Shown in pieces: positions 8,837-18,784 of a stretch of 64,000 bases of DNA. Position 1 is the first letter of the stretch, and each line of letters opens with the position of its first letter. Source of the stretch: Serratia quinivorans. GTDB taxonomy: Bacteria; Pseudomonadota; Gammaproteobacteria; Enterobacterales; Enterobacteriaceae. The DNA lies in assembly GCA_900457075.1 (NCBI GenBank), contig UGYN01000002.1, forward strand, positions 620,001-684,000, read 5' to 3'. Position numbers and translations under genes: made by a program. The notes under the pieces were generated by a model. The model did not search any database. It worked only from the letters and a program-made list of their open reading frames with translations, and had not been told where the DNA came from.

Positions 8837-9625
8837 TTAGCTGCCGCCAAACCAGTTGTAACCTTGATCTTCCCAGTAACCGCCGGGAAAGCGGTTGGTG
8901 ACTTCAATCACCTGAATATGTTTCGGATTCTTGTAGCCGAGCTTGGTCGGCATACGCAGCTTCATCGGATAGCCGTATTTTCGCGGCAGGATCTGGCCGT
9001 CGTAGGTCAGCGCCATAATGGTTTGTGGATGCAGCGCCGTGGCCATATCGATGCTGGTGTAGTAATCGTCGGCGCATTTGAAACTGACATATTTGGCGCT
9101 CAGGTCCGCACCGATCGCCTGGAGAAACTCCGTGAACGGCACCCCGCCCCATTTGCCGATCGCACTCCAACCCTCTACGCAGATATGGCGCGTCACCTGA
9201 CTGATTTGCGTCATCTTGTGCAATTGCGGCAGCGTCCAGGGCTGCTTATTCAGCACCAGTCCGTTGACCTCCAGCCGGTAGTCGTCGCCATTGATCTCCG
9301 GTGCCTGCTCCTCGGCATAAAACGCGTTGAACGGGAACGGACGAGTGATCATCGACTCGGCATACACCGGCGCCAGATGGTCGGCATTGAACAGCCAGCC
9401 CTGTACCCGATCGTTAAAGCGTGAGATGCGGCTCAGCGCCTGTTCGACATTGGTGTTGTCGCTGATGTCACACCCGGTGAGCATGGCAATTCCCCCCAGC
9501 GTCAGCCCGTTGCGCAGGAAGCGCCGCCGCGAAGAAGACTCCAGCTGGCGTGCCAGCAGTTGCTGCGCCTCTCTGACGATCTCTTGCCCTTCACTCAGGC
9601 TTATTGGCTGTTTCTGTGTTTTCAT
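8837..9625 (-). CDS. Tat-exported molybdopterin oxidoreductase (sulfite oxidase / MsrP-like), copy 1
   Basis: The 262-residue protein has a twin-arginine motif SRRRFLR (residues 32-38), a hydrophobic stretch, and then LTGC (Cys52), which reads as a lipobox. The rest matches the sulfite-oxidase molybdopterin fold: ICVEGWSAIGKWGGVP contains Cys149, the likely Mo ligand (compare MsrP Cys102), and the C-terminus ends GGYWEDQGYNWFGGS. Substrate is not shown by sequence; MsrP-type methionine sulfoxide reduction is the nearest known activity. It follows the cytochrome b gene by 10 bp and precedes the Met-rich repeat gene. ATG 9625 has AAGGAG six bases upstream. A paralogue lies at 24864-25631. Confidence 0.88.
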   Translation of the reverse strand: MKTQKQPISLSEGQEIVREAQQLLARQLESSSRRRFLRNGLTLGGIAMLTGCDISDNTNVEQALSRISRFNDRVQGWLFNADHLAPVYAESMITRPFPFNAFYAEEQAPEINGDDYRLEVNGLVLNKQPWTLPQLHKMTQISQVTRHICVEGWSAIGKWGGVPFTEFLQAIGADLSAKYVSFKCADDYYTSIDMATALHPQTIMALTYDGQILPRKYGYPMKLRMPTKLGYKNPKHIQVIEVTNRFPGGYWEDQGYNWFGGS

Positions 9626-9635
9626 CAGGCTCTCC

Positions 9636-10247
9636 TTAACGTCCACGCAGCATGGCCAACAGCGTGCGTGGCACCAACGCCACCATCACCAGATGCACCA
9701 CCACAAAACCCACCAGCCCCGACATGGCGAAAAAGTGGATATAACGCGCCGCTTCATAGCCACCGAGCAGTTCACGCAACAGTGGAAATTGCACCGACTT
9801 CCACAGCACCAGGCCGGAAAGCACCATCACCACGCCCGCCACCATCACAAACAGGTAGGCTGCCCGCTGCACCATGTTGTAATGGCGTAAATCGTTATGG
9901 CCGAGCTTGCCCCGCAGCGCCGCCAGCAAATCGCCGAGCAAGGCTCTCGGGCTGAGCGGCCAGAATTTGCGTTTCAGCCGGCCACTGAAAATATTAATCA
10001 GCAGATAACACAGACCGTTAATGCCAAACAGCCACATGCCGGCAAAGTGCCACTGCAACGCGCCGCCCAACCAACCGCCCAGCGTCAGCTCATTGATAAA
10101 ACTGAAGTTAAACAACGGCGAAGCGTTGTAGATGCGCCAGCCGCTGGTGACCATAATCAGCATCGCCAGCGCATTCAGCCAGTGCGTCAGGCGCAGCCAC
10201 AGCGGATGGATCACCACCGGTTTCTCCGGTGTAATGGACATGGCCAT
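9636..10247 (-). CDS. Cytochrome b561-like membrane subunit, copy 1
   Basis: This 203-residue protein has four hydrophobic segments with paired histidines suited to bind heme b: HPLWLRLTHW near residue 15, LQWHFAGMW near 65, and RYIHFFAMSG with VVVHLVM near 165-185. This is the di-heme cytochrome b / Ni-hydrogenase b-subunit type. It would pass electrons from quinol to the molybdoenzyme encoded 10 bp downstream, as MsrQ does for MsrP, though MsrQ is a different b-type family. ATG 10247 follows AAGGAAAG. It is divergent from the response regulator at 10395. Confidence 0.87.
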   Translation of the reverse strand: MAMSITPEKPVVIHPLWLRLTHWLNALAMLIMVTSGWRIYNASPLFNFSFINELTLGGWLGGALQWHFAGMWLFGINGLCYLLINIFSGRLKRKFWPLSPRALLGDLLAALRGKLGHNDLRHYNMVQRAAYLFVMVAGVVMVLSGLVLWKSVQFPLLRELLGGYEAARYIHFFAMSGLVGFVVVHLVMVALVPRTLLAMLRGR

Positions 10248-10394
10248 GAGGCTTTCCTTGGGTGGCGTTTCGATGCGCTGAGTATCCGCCTGATTTGTTC
10301 CCCAAGACCTCACGCAAAGTTAAATAAAATGTGATAACTCCGGCACTGAGGGTTGTGTAGACTTCAATCAGGTCTGGCAATAGCGGTGAGAAGA

Positions 10395-11108
10395 GTGGAA
10401 AAGCCAAAGAAAATTTTAATCGTCGAGGACGACGGCAACATCGCCGAGCTGCTGCAATTACATCTGCGCGATGAAGGCTATGACATCGGCCATGCCGCCG
10501 ATGGCAATCTGGGCATGGCGATGCTGGAACAGGGTGGCTGGGATGCACTGATCCTCGACCTGATGCTGCCGGGCATTGACGGGCTGGAGATCTGCCGCCG
10601 CGCCCGCAATATGACGCGCTACACGCCAATCATTATTACCAGCGCGCGCTCCAGCGAAGTGCATCGCGTTTTGGGGCTGGAGCTGGGGGCGGACGACTAC
10701 CTCGCCAAGCCCTTCTCAATGCTGGAACTGGTGGCCAGGGTCAAGGCGCTGTTTCGCCGCCAGGAGGCGATGAGCCGCAACCTGCGGATGGACGCCGGCA
10801 CGCTCAGTTTTGACGGGTTGACCATCGACCCGATTGCCCGTGAGGTGCATTTGAACCAACAGACCATCGATCTGACGCCGCGCGAATTTGACCTGCTGTA
10901 TTTTTTTGCCAAACACCCCGGCAAGGTGTTTTCCCGCCTCAGCCTGCTCAATCAGGTGTGGGGTTATCAGCACGAAGGCTACGAGCACACCGTGAATACT
11001 CATATCAACCGGCTGCGTATCAAGATCGAAACCAATCCGGCGGAACCCGAGCGCATCCTCACCGTGTGGGGCATGGGCTATAAATTCGCGGCGGTGCCGC
11101 AAGAGTGA
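10395..11108 (+). CDS. OmpR-family response regulator
   Basis: A 237-residue regulator: receiver domain with acidic pocket VEDD near residues 8-11, phosphoacceptor Asp55 in LILDLMLPGIDG, and the conserved KPFSMLEL; then an OmpR/PhoB winged helix (TPREFDLL, VNTHINRLRIKIE, VWGMGYKFA). The start is likely GTG 10395, giving VEKPKKILIVEDD; another GTG lies at 10386 and neither has a strong binding site. The sensor kinase begins 3 bp downstream. It is divergent from the cytochrome b-molybdoenzyme-MxKDx operon, 147 bp away, which it probably controls. Confidence 0.9.
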   Translation: MEKPKKILIVEDDGNIAELLQLHLRDEGYDIGHAADGNLGMAMLEQGGWDALILDLMLPGIDGLEICRRARNMTRYTPIIITSARSSEVHRVLGLELGADDYLAKPFSMLELVARVKALFRRQEAMSRNLRMDAGTLSFDGLTIDPIAREVHLNQQTIDLTPREFDLLYFFAKHPGKVFSRLSLLNQVWGYQHEGYEHTVNTHINRLRIKIETNPAEPERILTVWGMGYKFAAVPQE

Positions 11109-11111
11109 ATC

Positions 11112-12578
11112 ATGAAAAACCTTACGCTAACGCAACGTCTGACCCTGATCTTCGCCCTGTTGATGGTAGTCAGCTGCGCCATCTCCGGCTGGATGCAGGT
11201 GCGCAGCAGCACCCAGTACAGCCAGGCGGTGATCCAACGGCTGTCCGGTAATCTGGCGCAGCACATTGCCGACAGCAACCCGCTGTTGGGGCAAAACGGG
11301 CTGAACGCGCAGTCGGTGCAAAACCTGTTCGGTCAACTGATGGCGGTGAATCCCAGCGTTGAGGTGTACCTGCTCGATAAGCAGGGCGAGATTATCGGCG
11401 ATGCCGCACCGGCAGGTCACCTGAAGCGACAAAAAGTAAGCCTGCAGCCGCTGCAGGCGCTCTTCAATGGTGCCAGTATGCCGGTTTACGGCGATGACCC
11501 GCGTAATCCGGATGCCAAAAAAGTGTTCAGCGCCGCGCCCCTGAAGGTCAACGGTCAGGTTGAAGGCTACCTGTACGTGGTTTTGCTGGGCGAGGATTAC
11601 GACGCGTTAACCAGTCATGCTTTGCATAACTCCGCGGTCTCCATGGCGCTGTGGACCTCGGGACTGATGGTGCTATTTAGTCTGGTTGCCGGTGGTTTTG
11701 CGTTTTATTGGGTGACCCGACCTATCCGCCGTTTGACACGTCAGGTCAGTGAGTTGGACAGCGGTGGCATCGCGGCAGTACAAGCCTATGCGGCACTGCC
11801 GGCCGACAGCGGCGGTCGCGATGAAGTCAGCCGACTGCAGCAGGCGTTCCGCAGCATGGCGCAGCGTATCGCCGAACAGTGGCAGACGCTTTCGCAGCAG
11901 GATCAGCAACGCCGTGAGTTTATTGCCAACATCTCGCACGATCTGCGCACTCCCCTGACGTCGTTGCACGGCTACCTGGAAACCTTGTCGGTAAAATCGG
12001 CCAGCCTGAGCGACAACGATCGTCAACGCTATCTGGAGATTGCACTGGCGCAGAGCCGTAAGGTCGGCCGATTGGCGCAGGAACTGTTCGAGCTGGCGCG
12101 ACTGGAGTATGGCGTGGTGAAACCGCAGAAGGAGCCGTTCTCACTCAGCGAATTGGTGCAGGACGTGTTCCAGAAGTTCGAATTGGCAGCAGAGGCTCGC
12201 CAGCAAAGGCTGCTGGCGGATATTACCCCCGGCATTCCGTTGGTGTTTGCCGATGTCAGTATGATTGAGCGGGTACTGACCAACCTGCTGGACAACGCCA
12301 TCCGCCACACGCCGCAGGGCGGTGAGATTGAAGTGCGCCTGTGGCAACAGGCAGGCAAGGTGCTGGTGCAGGTTAATGACAGCGGCCCGGGCATCCCGCA
12401 GGAACTACGCGCCGATCTGTTCGTGCGCCCTTCGATTCTGAGCAGCGCCCGCCGCCATGCCAGCGGGCTGGGACTGATGATCGTTCGGCGCATTTTGCTG
12501 CTGCACGACAGCGATATCCAACTGGTCGAGCGGACGCAAACCGGTGCCTGTTTCCGCTTTTCGATCCCGCTGCGTTAG
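11112..12578 (+). CDS. Sensor histidine kinase partner of the adjacent regulator
   Basis: A 488-residue inner-membrane kinase: a membrane segment near residues 8-28, a periplasmic sensing domain of about 140 residues, a second segment near 180-200, HAMP (TRPIRRLTRQVSELD), HisKA with His276 in ANISHDLRTPLTS, and HATPase_c with N box NLLDNAIRHTPQGG and G boxes NDSGPGIP and ASGLGLMI. The periplasmic domain shows no recognisable ligand fold. It is in an operon with the response regulator, and its stop overlaps the convergent ecpE stop by four bases. Confidence 0.9.
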   Translation: MKNLTLTQRLTLIFALLMVVSCAISGWMQVRSSTQYSQAVIQRLSGNLAQHIADSNPLLGQNGLNAQSVQNLFGQLMAVNPSVEVYLLDKQGEIIGDAAPAGHLKRQKVSLQPLQALFNGASMPVYGDDPRNPDAKKVFSAAPLKVNGQVEGYLYVVLLGEDYDALTSHALHNSAVSMALWTSGLMVLFSLVAGGFAFYWVTRPIRRLTRQVSELDSGGIAAVQAYAALPADSGGRDEVSRLQQAFRSMAQRIAEQWQTLSQQDQQRREFIANISHDLRTPLTSLHGYLETLSVKSASLSDNDRQRYLEIALAQSRKVGRLAQELFELARLEYGVVKPQKEPFSLSELVQDVFQKFELAAEARQQRLLADITPGIPLVFADVSMIERVLTNLLDNAIRHTPQGGEIEVRLWQQAGKVLVQVNDSGPGIPQELRADLFVRPSILSSARRHASGLGLMIVRRILLLHDSDIQLVERTQTGACFRFSIPLR

Positions 12579-13237
12579 TTAATGCAGCTTTTATCGACGC
12601 TGATAAATTTGTCGTTATAAATAATAAATTTCTGCCCTTTCAGCCGAATGCCTGCATGGGTCAGCGTATCACCCGGGCGCAGGTATTCGGTGATCCCCTC
12701 CTCGTCGGTACTGTCACAACCGGGCTTGAGCAGAAACTTGAAGTAGGTGTTGCCGGTATTAGTGAGCGTGCCACGCTGCGGATCCAACCGATAGGCGAAA
12801 TGACTCTGGCGTGGGCGCACCACCAAAATGGTGTCCATCACCACTATCGGCTCCAGATTGACGCCGGCAGTTTGACGCTGCGCCGGGTCGAAAAGGCGGG
12901 TGGGAATTTCGCGAAATGATACCCGGTAATAACGCTCGCGATCGTCCTGCGGGCCACGGTAGAAGAACTTGTAATATTCGCCCTGCCCGGCCTGCAGTTG
13001 CAGCTGGCGCGGGGCAAACAGCAGTTCGCCGTCCGCCGGGCGGCTGCGTGTTTCTTTCTCCCCCGGTCTGTCGATGGCGCGCACAGTCACCTGATAAATA
13101 CGCGCGCTGCGGTTGTTGTTCAGCACCCGCTTGGCGGTGAACGATTGGTCTTGATCCATCGCAAACGTCAGGGTGCCGACGTTTATCGCCGTCGCGCCAA
13201 ATGGCCAACACAGTAGCCAGAACAGCCAGCTTCTCAT
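12575..13237 (-). CDS. ecpE: Ecp pilus periplasmic chaperone EcpE
   Basis: A 220-residue PapD-like chaperone with a signal peptide (about residues 1-17) and two immunoglobulin-like domains. FYRGPQDDRERYYRVSFREIP is the fimbrial-chaperone G1-strand region type also seen in EcpB. Last gene of ecpABCDE, 9 bp after ecpD. In E. coli the Ecp operon has two chaperones; EcpE is thought to assist the tip protein EcpD. Two cysteines near the C-terminus (KPGCDS and DKSCIN) may form a disulfide. Slightly shorter than E. coli EcpE. Confidence 0.88.
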   Translation of the reverse strand: MRSWLFWLLCWPFGATAINVGTLTFAMDQDQSFTAKRVLNNNRSARIYQVTVRAIDRPGEKETRSRPADGELLFAPRQLQLQAGQGEYYKFFYRGPQDDRERYYRVSFREIPTRLFDPAQRQTAGVNLEPIVVMDTILVVRPRQSHFAYRLDPQRGTLTNTGNTYFKFLLKPGCDSTDEEGITEYLRPGDTLTHAGIRLKGQKFIIYNDKFISVDKSCIN

Positions 13238-13246
13238 GGGTTGTTC

Positions 13247-14881
13247 CTAGTTAATGTTGCGCCAGGTGGCTTCAACGTGGATCTCCCCGGCGGCGCTAAC
13301 GTCGCCATACCAGCCGTTACCCGCGACCGTTTTCAATGAGATCGGGTTATTCATCGGAATGCTGAACTTGACCCGGGTTTTGTTCAGCACCCCTACCTCA
13401 CCGGAGATGTCATTCCACGGCGTGCTGCTCCATAACGCATTGGTCATGTCATGCCACTGTCCGTCGCAGCCTGCGTCATAGCTTTGTTGGCCGTTGGTGC
13501 TGGTAGTGATACTGAGCATGGCCGGGAAAGGCACCTGACTTTGGTTATCCGCCGAGGAAAAAATACAGTAATTAATCCCGTTGATCACCTGCGTTGGGCC
13601 GGTGGCCATCACTCGCACCTGGTCGGCGGCGGTCTTGCCGCTGGTGGTGACGATATAACCAAACTCCAGCGAAGGCTCCGCCGGGCCGACGTAACCTTCG
13701 CGGTGTGGCTGGTTATCGTAGTCGTCGGAGATAATGCTGATGCTGAAATCACGCGGTTTGATAATCAGTTGGTTGGAGGTGGAAAACTCGTACCAGCCAG
13801 ACTCGGGTGAGGTGGTGTTCTGGAAGCGGAAGTTGATCAGGTCGCGAGTGCCGCTGTCGGAAATCCCCAGTTTCACCATTTGCTTGAAAAAGTTGCTGGC
13901 GAAGAACACGTAAATCACATTACTGCTCTTCAGTTGATTAAAGGTGTAATAGCTGCCGGTTCCCGAGGTGTTTTTCCAGCTATTGCCATCCAGGCTGAAC
14001 TGCAAATCGGCGGCGTTGGTCGCCGACGTTAACGCCGCATGGTTGATCGCCGGGAACACGTGAATCGAGGTATTGCTGACGCTGCCGTCGGTCTGCAGAT
14101 CGTAACTGACCATTTTACAGGTGATACCGGAGCGTGAACCGATAGTCTGGTTTTTACAGTCGGCATTGCCCTCACCGATGATCGGTACGCCATCACTGTT
14201 AACAAACACTTCCGACACCGCATTGGTGTTGATAAAACGCAGATGCGCCGCCTTGCTGTGGGTTACGGTGCGTTTATACCAGCTACCTCTGCTCTGATTC
14301 TGACAGCGCCCCCCGCTACTGGCATCGTAGACATCCGCGGTTTGGCAGGCATTAATCTGCATGCTGAATGCGCTGCCTGGGGCCATTTGCTGCAAGTATT
14401 GATAGAAACTCGGCGACATCATGCCGTGCATCCATTTAGCCCCACCCGAAGTCACCACCGCACCGTAAAAGCCTTTCTCGTCGGTAGCCTGCGGCAAAAT
14501 CAGGCTGGTATCCATATTGCAGCCGCCATACCAGTTAATGCAGCGCAGCCCGAGAAACGGGTTCTTGATCGGCGTATTTTCCAGCCACATGTCAAAACGA
14601 TTGTTGGCTGACAGGCCGGTATTGTAGCCGTTATCCACATAGCCGAGGCTTTGTTGATAGATGGTGCCGGAGCCGCCGTATTTTAGCCCAGTCCACTTAT
14701 TGGCGCCGGTCATGCGCGGATCCAGCCCACCGGCCGGCGTAACAAAAAAGTTGTCATCGGCGTTATTCTCGACAAACACGAACTTCATCGTCGCGGCATC
14801 CGGCCAGTTGGTGACGCTCACCGCCGCGCGCAGCGGCAAGGTAACCCACAGCATCAGCAGCAGCGTAAACTTAGCCTTCAT
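13247..14881 (-). CDS. ecpD: Ecp pilus tip adhesin EcpD
   Basis: The 544-residue protein has a signal peptide of about 19 residues (cleavage near LRA/AVS) and a long beta-rich body with many cysteines, of the same length as E. coli EcpD. EcpD polymerises at the pilus tip and carries host-binding activity. Its ATG at 14881 lies inside the end of ecpC (11-base overlap), showing translational coupling. The order usher-tip-chaperone matches the E. coli operon. Confidence 0.9.
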   Translation of the reverse strand: MKAKFTLLLMLWVTLPLRAAVSVTNWPDAATMKFVFVENNADDNFFVTPAGGLDPRMTGANKWTGLKYGGSGTIYQQSLGYVDNGYNTGLSANNRFDMWLENTPIKNPFLGLRCINWYGGCNMDTSLILPQATDEKGFYGAVVTSGGAKWMHGMMSPSFYQYLQQMAPGSAFSMQINACQTADVYDASSGGRCQNQSRGSWYKRTVTHSKAAHLRFINTNAVSEVFVNSDGVPIIGEGNADCKNQTIGSRSGITCKMVSYDLQTDGSVSNTSIHVFPAINHAALTSATNAADLQFSLDGNSWKNTSGTGSYYTFNQLKSSNVIYVFFASNFFKQMVKLGISDSGTRDLINFRFQNTTSPESGWYEFSTSNQLIIKPRDFSISIISDDYDNQPHREGYVGPAEPSLEFGYIVTTSGKTAADQVRVMATGPTQVINGINYCIFSSADNQSQVPFPAMLSITTSTNGQQSYDAGCDGQWHDMTNALWSSTPWNDISGEVGVLNKTRVKFSIPMNNPISLKTVAGNGWYGDVSAAGEIHVEATWRNIN

Positions 14882-17393
14882 TGATCGTCTCTCCTGTCTG
14901 CAGGTTACCCGCGTAGGTTTGCAGTCCGCTACAAATCACGTCGCCGACCCATATCGCCCCCTGTGCCTTACTCAGGTCCAGACTCACTTCACAGCTCTGG
15001 TTACCCCTGTAGGTGAAGTCGATCACCGGGAACTTCTTATCGACGTCCATAATGAATTCGCCTTTTTCATCGGTGCGGGTGCGGCCGATATGGTTTTTGA
15101 TATAGGCGTTGGCCAGCAGTGTGCCGTCTTCCGCCTTGATGCGGCCAAATACCGTCACCATCTGTTTAATTTCCGGCGTGATCACCGCCACATTGCCCGG
15201 ATACAGCGTTAACTTGCTCTTGCGCCTGGTGACGATATCGAAGCTTTCCGCCGAGTTTTTATTGTTCATCAACTCAACTTCGTACTGGCCGTACGGCGAC
15301 AACGGCACATAGTTTTTATTGCCGGTCAGCTTGACCGTCCGGCCATCAACCCGGGCGGTCAGCATGCCGTCATTTTCAATGCCGGTGTTAAAGATGATGC
15401 CCGCATTGCCCTCATTTCTGCCGCTGGCGGCAATATCACGCCCCTGCCAACCTACGCTGCCGCTGGCGGTCAGGCTGGTGTTAACGTAACCGTCGGCAGA
15501 GCTGCTGACGTTGACCGTACCGGCGGAATATTTGGTGTCAAAGCGCGCATAGGCCCCTCCGTTCATACTGTTGTCGCCCTTGGTGTCACCGGAGATCGCC
15601 CGTGACAGGTTGGCACCCAGGGTGCGAATGGGGCCGTCTTGAATGTCTTTACGCGCGGCCAGGTTGGCCGTGGTATAGCCGTTCTGATTTGAAACCCCGG
15701 CGCTGAGCCAGTTGCCCATTGGCAGTGAGAAATCGAGTGCGATGTATTTACCGGTATTCGAACTGTAGCCACCGTTGTTGTAGCGCTGTACGCCGGCACG
15801 CACGCCAAGCGTGCCAAAACGACCGGTGAAAATATTTTGGTAATAATCAGCGTTGTAGTAGTGACTGCCATTCTTTTTATCGTCGTTATAACTGAGGCTT
15901 AAACTCCCCAACGGTGACCAAAGCGCGCCAAAATTCATCGTGCCGCCGATGGCGCGGTTATGCGCATCGTTTTGCAGCAGTTTGTCGCCGATCACCGTTT
16001 TTTCCTGATTGACCCACAGGCTGCTGAAACCGCCGGGCAGCGCAGCACTAACGCTGTTGATCAGGCTCCAGGAATGGTCAGAGGCCACCATGTTCTGCAC
16101 GTTGAACTGAATCGACTGACTGAGTGGCACGCTGATACGGCTTTCACCCACCGCGTTGCTGTCAAACGAGTAACCGGACAGCGCCCAGTTCAGCGTCCGC
16201 AGGTTACCGGTGGCCGACGCGCCGATCAGGTAAGAATCCTTGGCCTGCCGCTGGCGTTGATCATCACCGCGCCAGTCATCCATGCGGATCATGCCGCCCC
16301 AAAATTGCCAGGCCAGCGGCGCATTGGCGCCGCGGTTAGGGCTGAACAGCTTATTCACCCGCTGCATGCGTTTATCCACCACCCGACCGTTGACCACCAC
16401 CTCAACCTCAACGTCATAAATACCGTAAGGCAAGTTGCCGGTATCCACCTCATGGTTGCCCATGGCAAAGTTCTGCACGCTCAACAGTCGTCCCTCGCGC
16501 GACAGATGCACTTCCCCCGCCGAGGGGAAGAACGCCACGATCGGCGTCAGCGATTGGCTGTTATCAAATACGGTGGAGTTGGCGCGGTTACCATAAGACA
16601 GACCATAGATCTTGCTGGAGTTGATGGTAGTGACCGGCCCCAGCGACTGTAGGTTCCAGCTGTCCAGCATGCCAGCGGCAAAGCGACGGCCGGCGAAATC
16701 ACGTTCGTACATTGCCTTATACAGCGTGGCGTTCTCATCGCCGCTGCCGATGCCATAAACGGAACCGTTAACTTCCACATGATGCTCACGCAGGGCAGTG
16801 ACGCTGTTGAGCGACAGGTAGCTGGAAGTATTGCCCTCGCTGGCCCGTGTGCGGTTATCATAAACCCCGAGGTTATAATCCAGCGTACTGCTGACGGCAT
16901 CCACGCTGGAAACGCCGATGTCGCTGGAGCGAGCACGCAGCAGGGTCCCCATCGCCGCCTCCTTCACCACCAGCTGCAAATTAAGCTGGCGGAAATCCAG
17001 CGCCAGCCAGGCGTCATCCGTCAGTGCAATGCGCTGTTGCTGGTCAAACTTAGCCTCCTGCAACGCCTGCAATTGCCTGATGGTTTCTGCGGTCAGCGGC
17101 GTGCCATCGTCCCCGTCTTCCAGCGTGATCTGGCGGATTTTCAGCCGATCGTTATCCAGATATAAAAAAGCGTGCCCAATGCGGCTGTCATCTTTTACAC
17201 CGCTGTTTTTTTCAAAGTGCAGCAGCAGTGGAATACTCATGCCTTCGCGCAGCGCCAGGCTGAAGGTCTGCGGGATCAACACACCGTCAATTTGGGTCAG
17301 CCCGGCAGCGATCGCCGTCTGCCCCGGTAGCAACACCGCAGGGATCGCCATCACCCCGCCGGCCAGCAGCGTTTTCAACAGCACAGCCTTCAC
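14871..17393 (-). CDS. ecpC: Ecp pilus outer-membrane usher EcpC
   Basis: An 840-residue usher, nearly the size of E. coli EcpC. It has a signal peptide of about 29 residues, an N-terminal chaperone-binding domain, a long beta-barrel with alternating aromatic strands, and C-terminal domains. It is the outer-membrane pore through which EcpA subunits pass. The start is GTG 17393, placed six bases after AAGGAG; the overlapping ATG at 17396 is followed directly by a stop in its own frame. The alpha-fimbriae-type usher is distinct from FimD/PapC. Confidence 0.92.
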   Translation of the reverse strand: MKAVLLKTLLAGGVMAIPAVLLPGQTAIAAGLTQIDGVLIPQTFSLALREGMSIPLLLHFEKNSGVKDDSRIGHAFLYLDNDRLKIRQITLEDGDDGTPLTAETIRQLQALQEAKFDQQQRIALTDDAWLALDFRQLNLQLVVKEAAMGTLLRARSSDIGVSSVDAVSSTLDYNLGVYDNRTRASEGNTSSYLSLNSVTALREHHVEVNGSVYGIGSGDENATLYKAMYERDFAGRRFAAGMLDSWNLQSLGPVTTINSSKIYGLSYGNRANSTVFDNSQSLTPIVAFFPSAGEVHLSREGRLLSVQNFAMGNHEVDTGNLPYGIYDVEVEVVVNGRVVDKRMQRVNKLFSPNRGANAPLAWQFWGGMIRMDDWRGDDQRQRQAKDSYLIGASATGNLRTLNWALSGYSFDSNAVGESRISVPLSQSIQFNVQNMVASDHSWSLINSVSAALPGGFSSLWVNQEKTVIGDKLLQNDAHNRAIGGTMNFGALWSPLGSLSLSYNDDKKNGSHYYNADYYQNIFTGRFGTLGVRAGVQRYNNGGYSSNTGKYIALDFSLPMGNWLSAGVSNQNGYTTANLAARKDIQDGPIRTLGANLSRAISGDTKGDNSMNGGAYARFDTKYSAGTVNVSSSADGYVNTSLTASGSVGWQGRDIAASGRNEGNAGIIFNTGIENDGMLTARVDGRTVKLTGNKNYVPLSPYGQYEVELMNNKNSAESFDIVTRRKSKLTLYPGNVAVITPEIKQMVTVFGRIKAEDGTLLANAYIKNHIGRTRTDEKGEFIMDVDKKFPVIDFTYRGNQSCEVSLDLSKAQGAIWVGDVICSGLQTYAGNLQTGETINEG

Positions 17394-17447
17394 ATGCCAC
17401 TCCTTGCTTTAATGTGGTGCATTCCGTTTCATTGCAGACAAGCTGCT

Positions 17448-18116
17448 CTATTTCACCGGGATAAACTGGTCGCCATGCCATAACGCCACGCGACCTTTCT
17501 TGTCGTTGACGTCTACTTTGCTGAACCCCCGCGCCTTGCCCGGCATCACGAAATAGTTTTCCTTGCAGTCATTGCCGTCTTTCTTGTTACGACAGTTGCC
17601 GTAGGCCACCACCTTGAAAGTGGCGTTGCCGGTGTTTTTGATCTGGCCGGTGGCAAACTGGTAATTGAATTGATCCTGCCGGGGTGCCACCACCAAAATG
17701 GTGCCGATTCGTGCAGAGGTGGTCGCGACGGCATTGCGCTTGGCCGAGTTTTGCCCCACGTCGCTCAGTGCCTGATCGAACCAGACGATGCGGTAGTAGC
17801 GCTCCTGGCCATCAGTTGGCCCTTTGTAATAAAAGCGAATCACATCGCTGGCGTTGGCCGGCAATATCAGGCTGGCCGGTGATAGCAACATTTCATCTTT
17901 GCTGCCCATCGGCACCACCGCACCCGATTCCAGCGGGCTGGAGATACGCTCGATTTTGATGTTCACCAGGCGACCACTGTCGGTGGTGTTCTTGATTTCT
18001 TTACTCAGACGCGCGCTATCGCTGTGCATGAACGAACTGATCTCACCGACATCAAGCGCGAAAACAGGGTAAGACAGCGATAACAGCAGGAGGGCGGCGA
18101 GAGAGAAAGGTTTCAT
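17448..18116 (-). CDS. ecpB: Ecp pilus periplasmic chaperone EcpB
   Basis: A 222-residue chaperone with a signal peptide (residues 1-20, ending PVFA) and a PapD-like fold; [19 protein letters not shown] is the motif shared with EcpE. The length equals E. coli EcpB. It stabilises EcpA subunits for the usher. I chose ATG 18116 because it opens the signal peptide; the frame runs 24 codons further upstream through the ecpA-ecpB hairpin. Confidence 0.9.
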   Translation of the reverse strand: MKPFSLAALLLLSLSYPVFALDVGEISSFMHSDSARLSKEIKNTTDSGRLVNIKIERISSPLESGAVVPMGSKDEMLLSPASLILPANASDVIRFYYKGPTDGQERYYRIVWFDQALSDVGQNSAKRNAVATTSARIGTILVVAPRQDQFNYQFATGQIKNTGNATFKVVAYGNCRNKKDGNDCKENYFVMPGKARGFSKVDVNDKKGRVALWHGDQFIPVK

Positions 18117-18153
18117 GACGGTATTCCAGTAGCGTTCTTCAGTAGCGGTGAAT

Positions 18154-18175
18154 AACAGGGGGTTACCCCCCTGTT
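18154..18175 (-). other. Intercistronic stem-loop between ecpA and ecpB
   Basis: CAGGGGG (18156-18162) and CCCCCTG (18167-18173) form a GC-rich stem that extends outward with AA/TT. It starts 21 bases after the ecpA stop and ends before the ecpB start. On the transcribed strand it is followed by ATTCACC, so it is at most a partial terminator. Such hairpins commonly raise pilin mRNA over chaperone and usher mRNA. Confidence 0.65.
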
Positions 18176-18196
18176 TTACAGCGGTCACTCAGGGGA

Positions 18197-18784
18197 TTAG
18201 GCGGTCCAGGTGGCGTTGAACTCAACGCTCACATCACCGCTCCAGATCCCTTCCGGCAAGGTGCTAAAATCAGTCACTGCGGTGGTGCCGTCAGAGGTGG
18301 CGCCAATGATGGTGAAGGTGAACTGGTCTTGAGCACTGGTACGAACGGCCTTGTTATAGGCGTTAGACAGCGCGCTCAGGTTGCCACCCAGAATGCCGGC
18401 AGAGGTATCAATCATGGTGGTCTCAGCGGTTTTCTCTACGGCCTCGCCGTTGTAGTTCACACCCACGTTCAGGGTAGAACCAGAGGTGTCGAGCTGAGTC
18501 AGGGTGTTGGAAACCAGTTTGGAAGTCAGTTTGAATGCGGTAGCGGTGGCATCCCCTTCCACAGTCACGTCAAACAGACCTTTCTGGCTGTTAAAGCCCT
18601 TAATACCTTCCGCGTAGTTGAAGGACAGGCTGCCGATTGGGGTAACAACCAGTTTGCTGGTGGTGTCTTTCTTTGCGGTAGCAGACCAGGTGGCCAACGC
18701 CTGAGCGGTGACGTCGGCGGCTTGTGCAGTGCTAACCGCAGCGAAGGCTGAAATGATGGCCAGTGCCAGTGTAATTTTCTTCAT
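18197..18784 (-). CDS. ecpA: Common pilus major subunit EcpA (MatB)
   Basis: The 195-residue pilin has a signal peptide (residues 1-22, ending AQA) and a mature N-terminus [20 protein letters not shown], almost the same as E. coli EcpA; further stretches such as [13 protein letters not shown] and [14 protein letters not shown] also match. It forms the shaft of the E. coli common pilus, which acts in adhesion and early biofilm. ATG 18784 follows AAGGGAG; the frame is open 32 codons further but that part is not pilin-like. First gene of the operon. Confidence 0.95.
   Translation of the reverse strand: MKKITLALAIISAFAAVSTAQAADVTAQALATWSATAKKDTTSKLVVTPIGSLSFNYAEGIKGFNSQKGLFDVTVEGDATATAFKLTSKLVSNTLTQLDTSGSTLNVGVNYNGEAVEKTAETTMIDTSAGILGGNLSALSNAYNKAVRTSAQDQFTFTIIGATSDGTTAVTDFSTLPEGIWSGDVSVEFNATWTA

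Noticed and set aside
13247..18784. The many plus-strand frames antisense to the ecp genes
   Set aside because: The minus-strand frames are all recognisable Ecp proteins; the antisense ones have no start signals or motifs.
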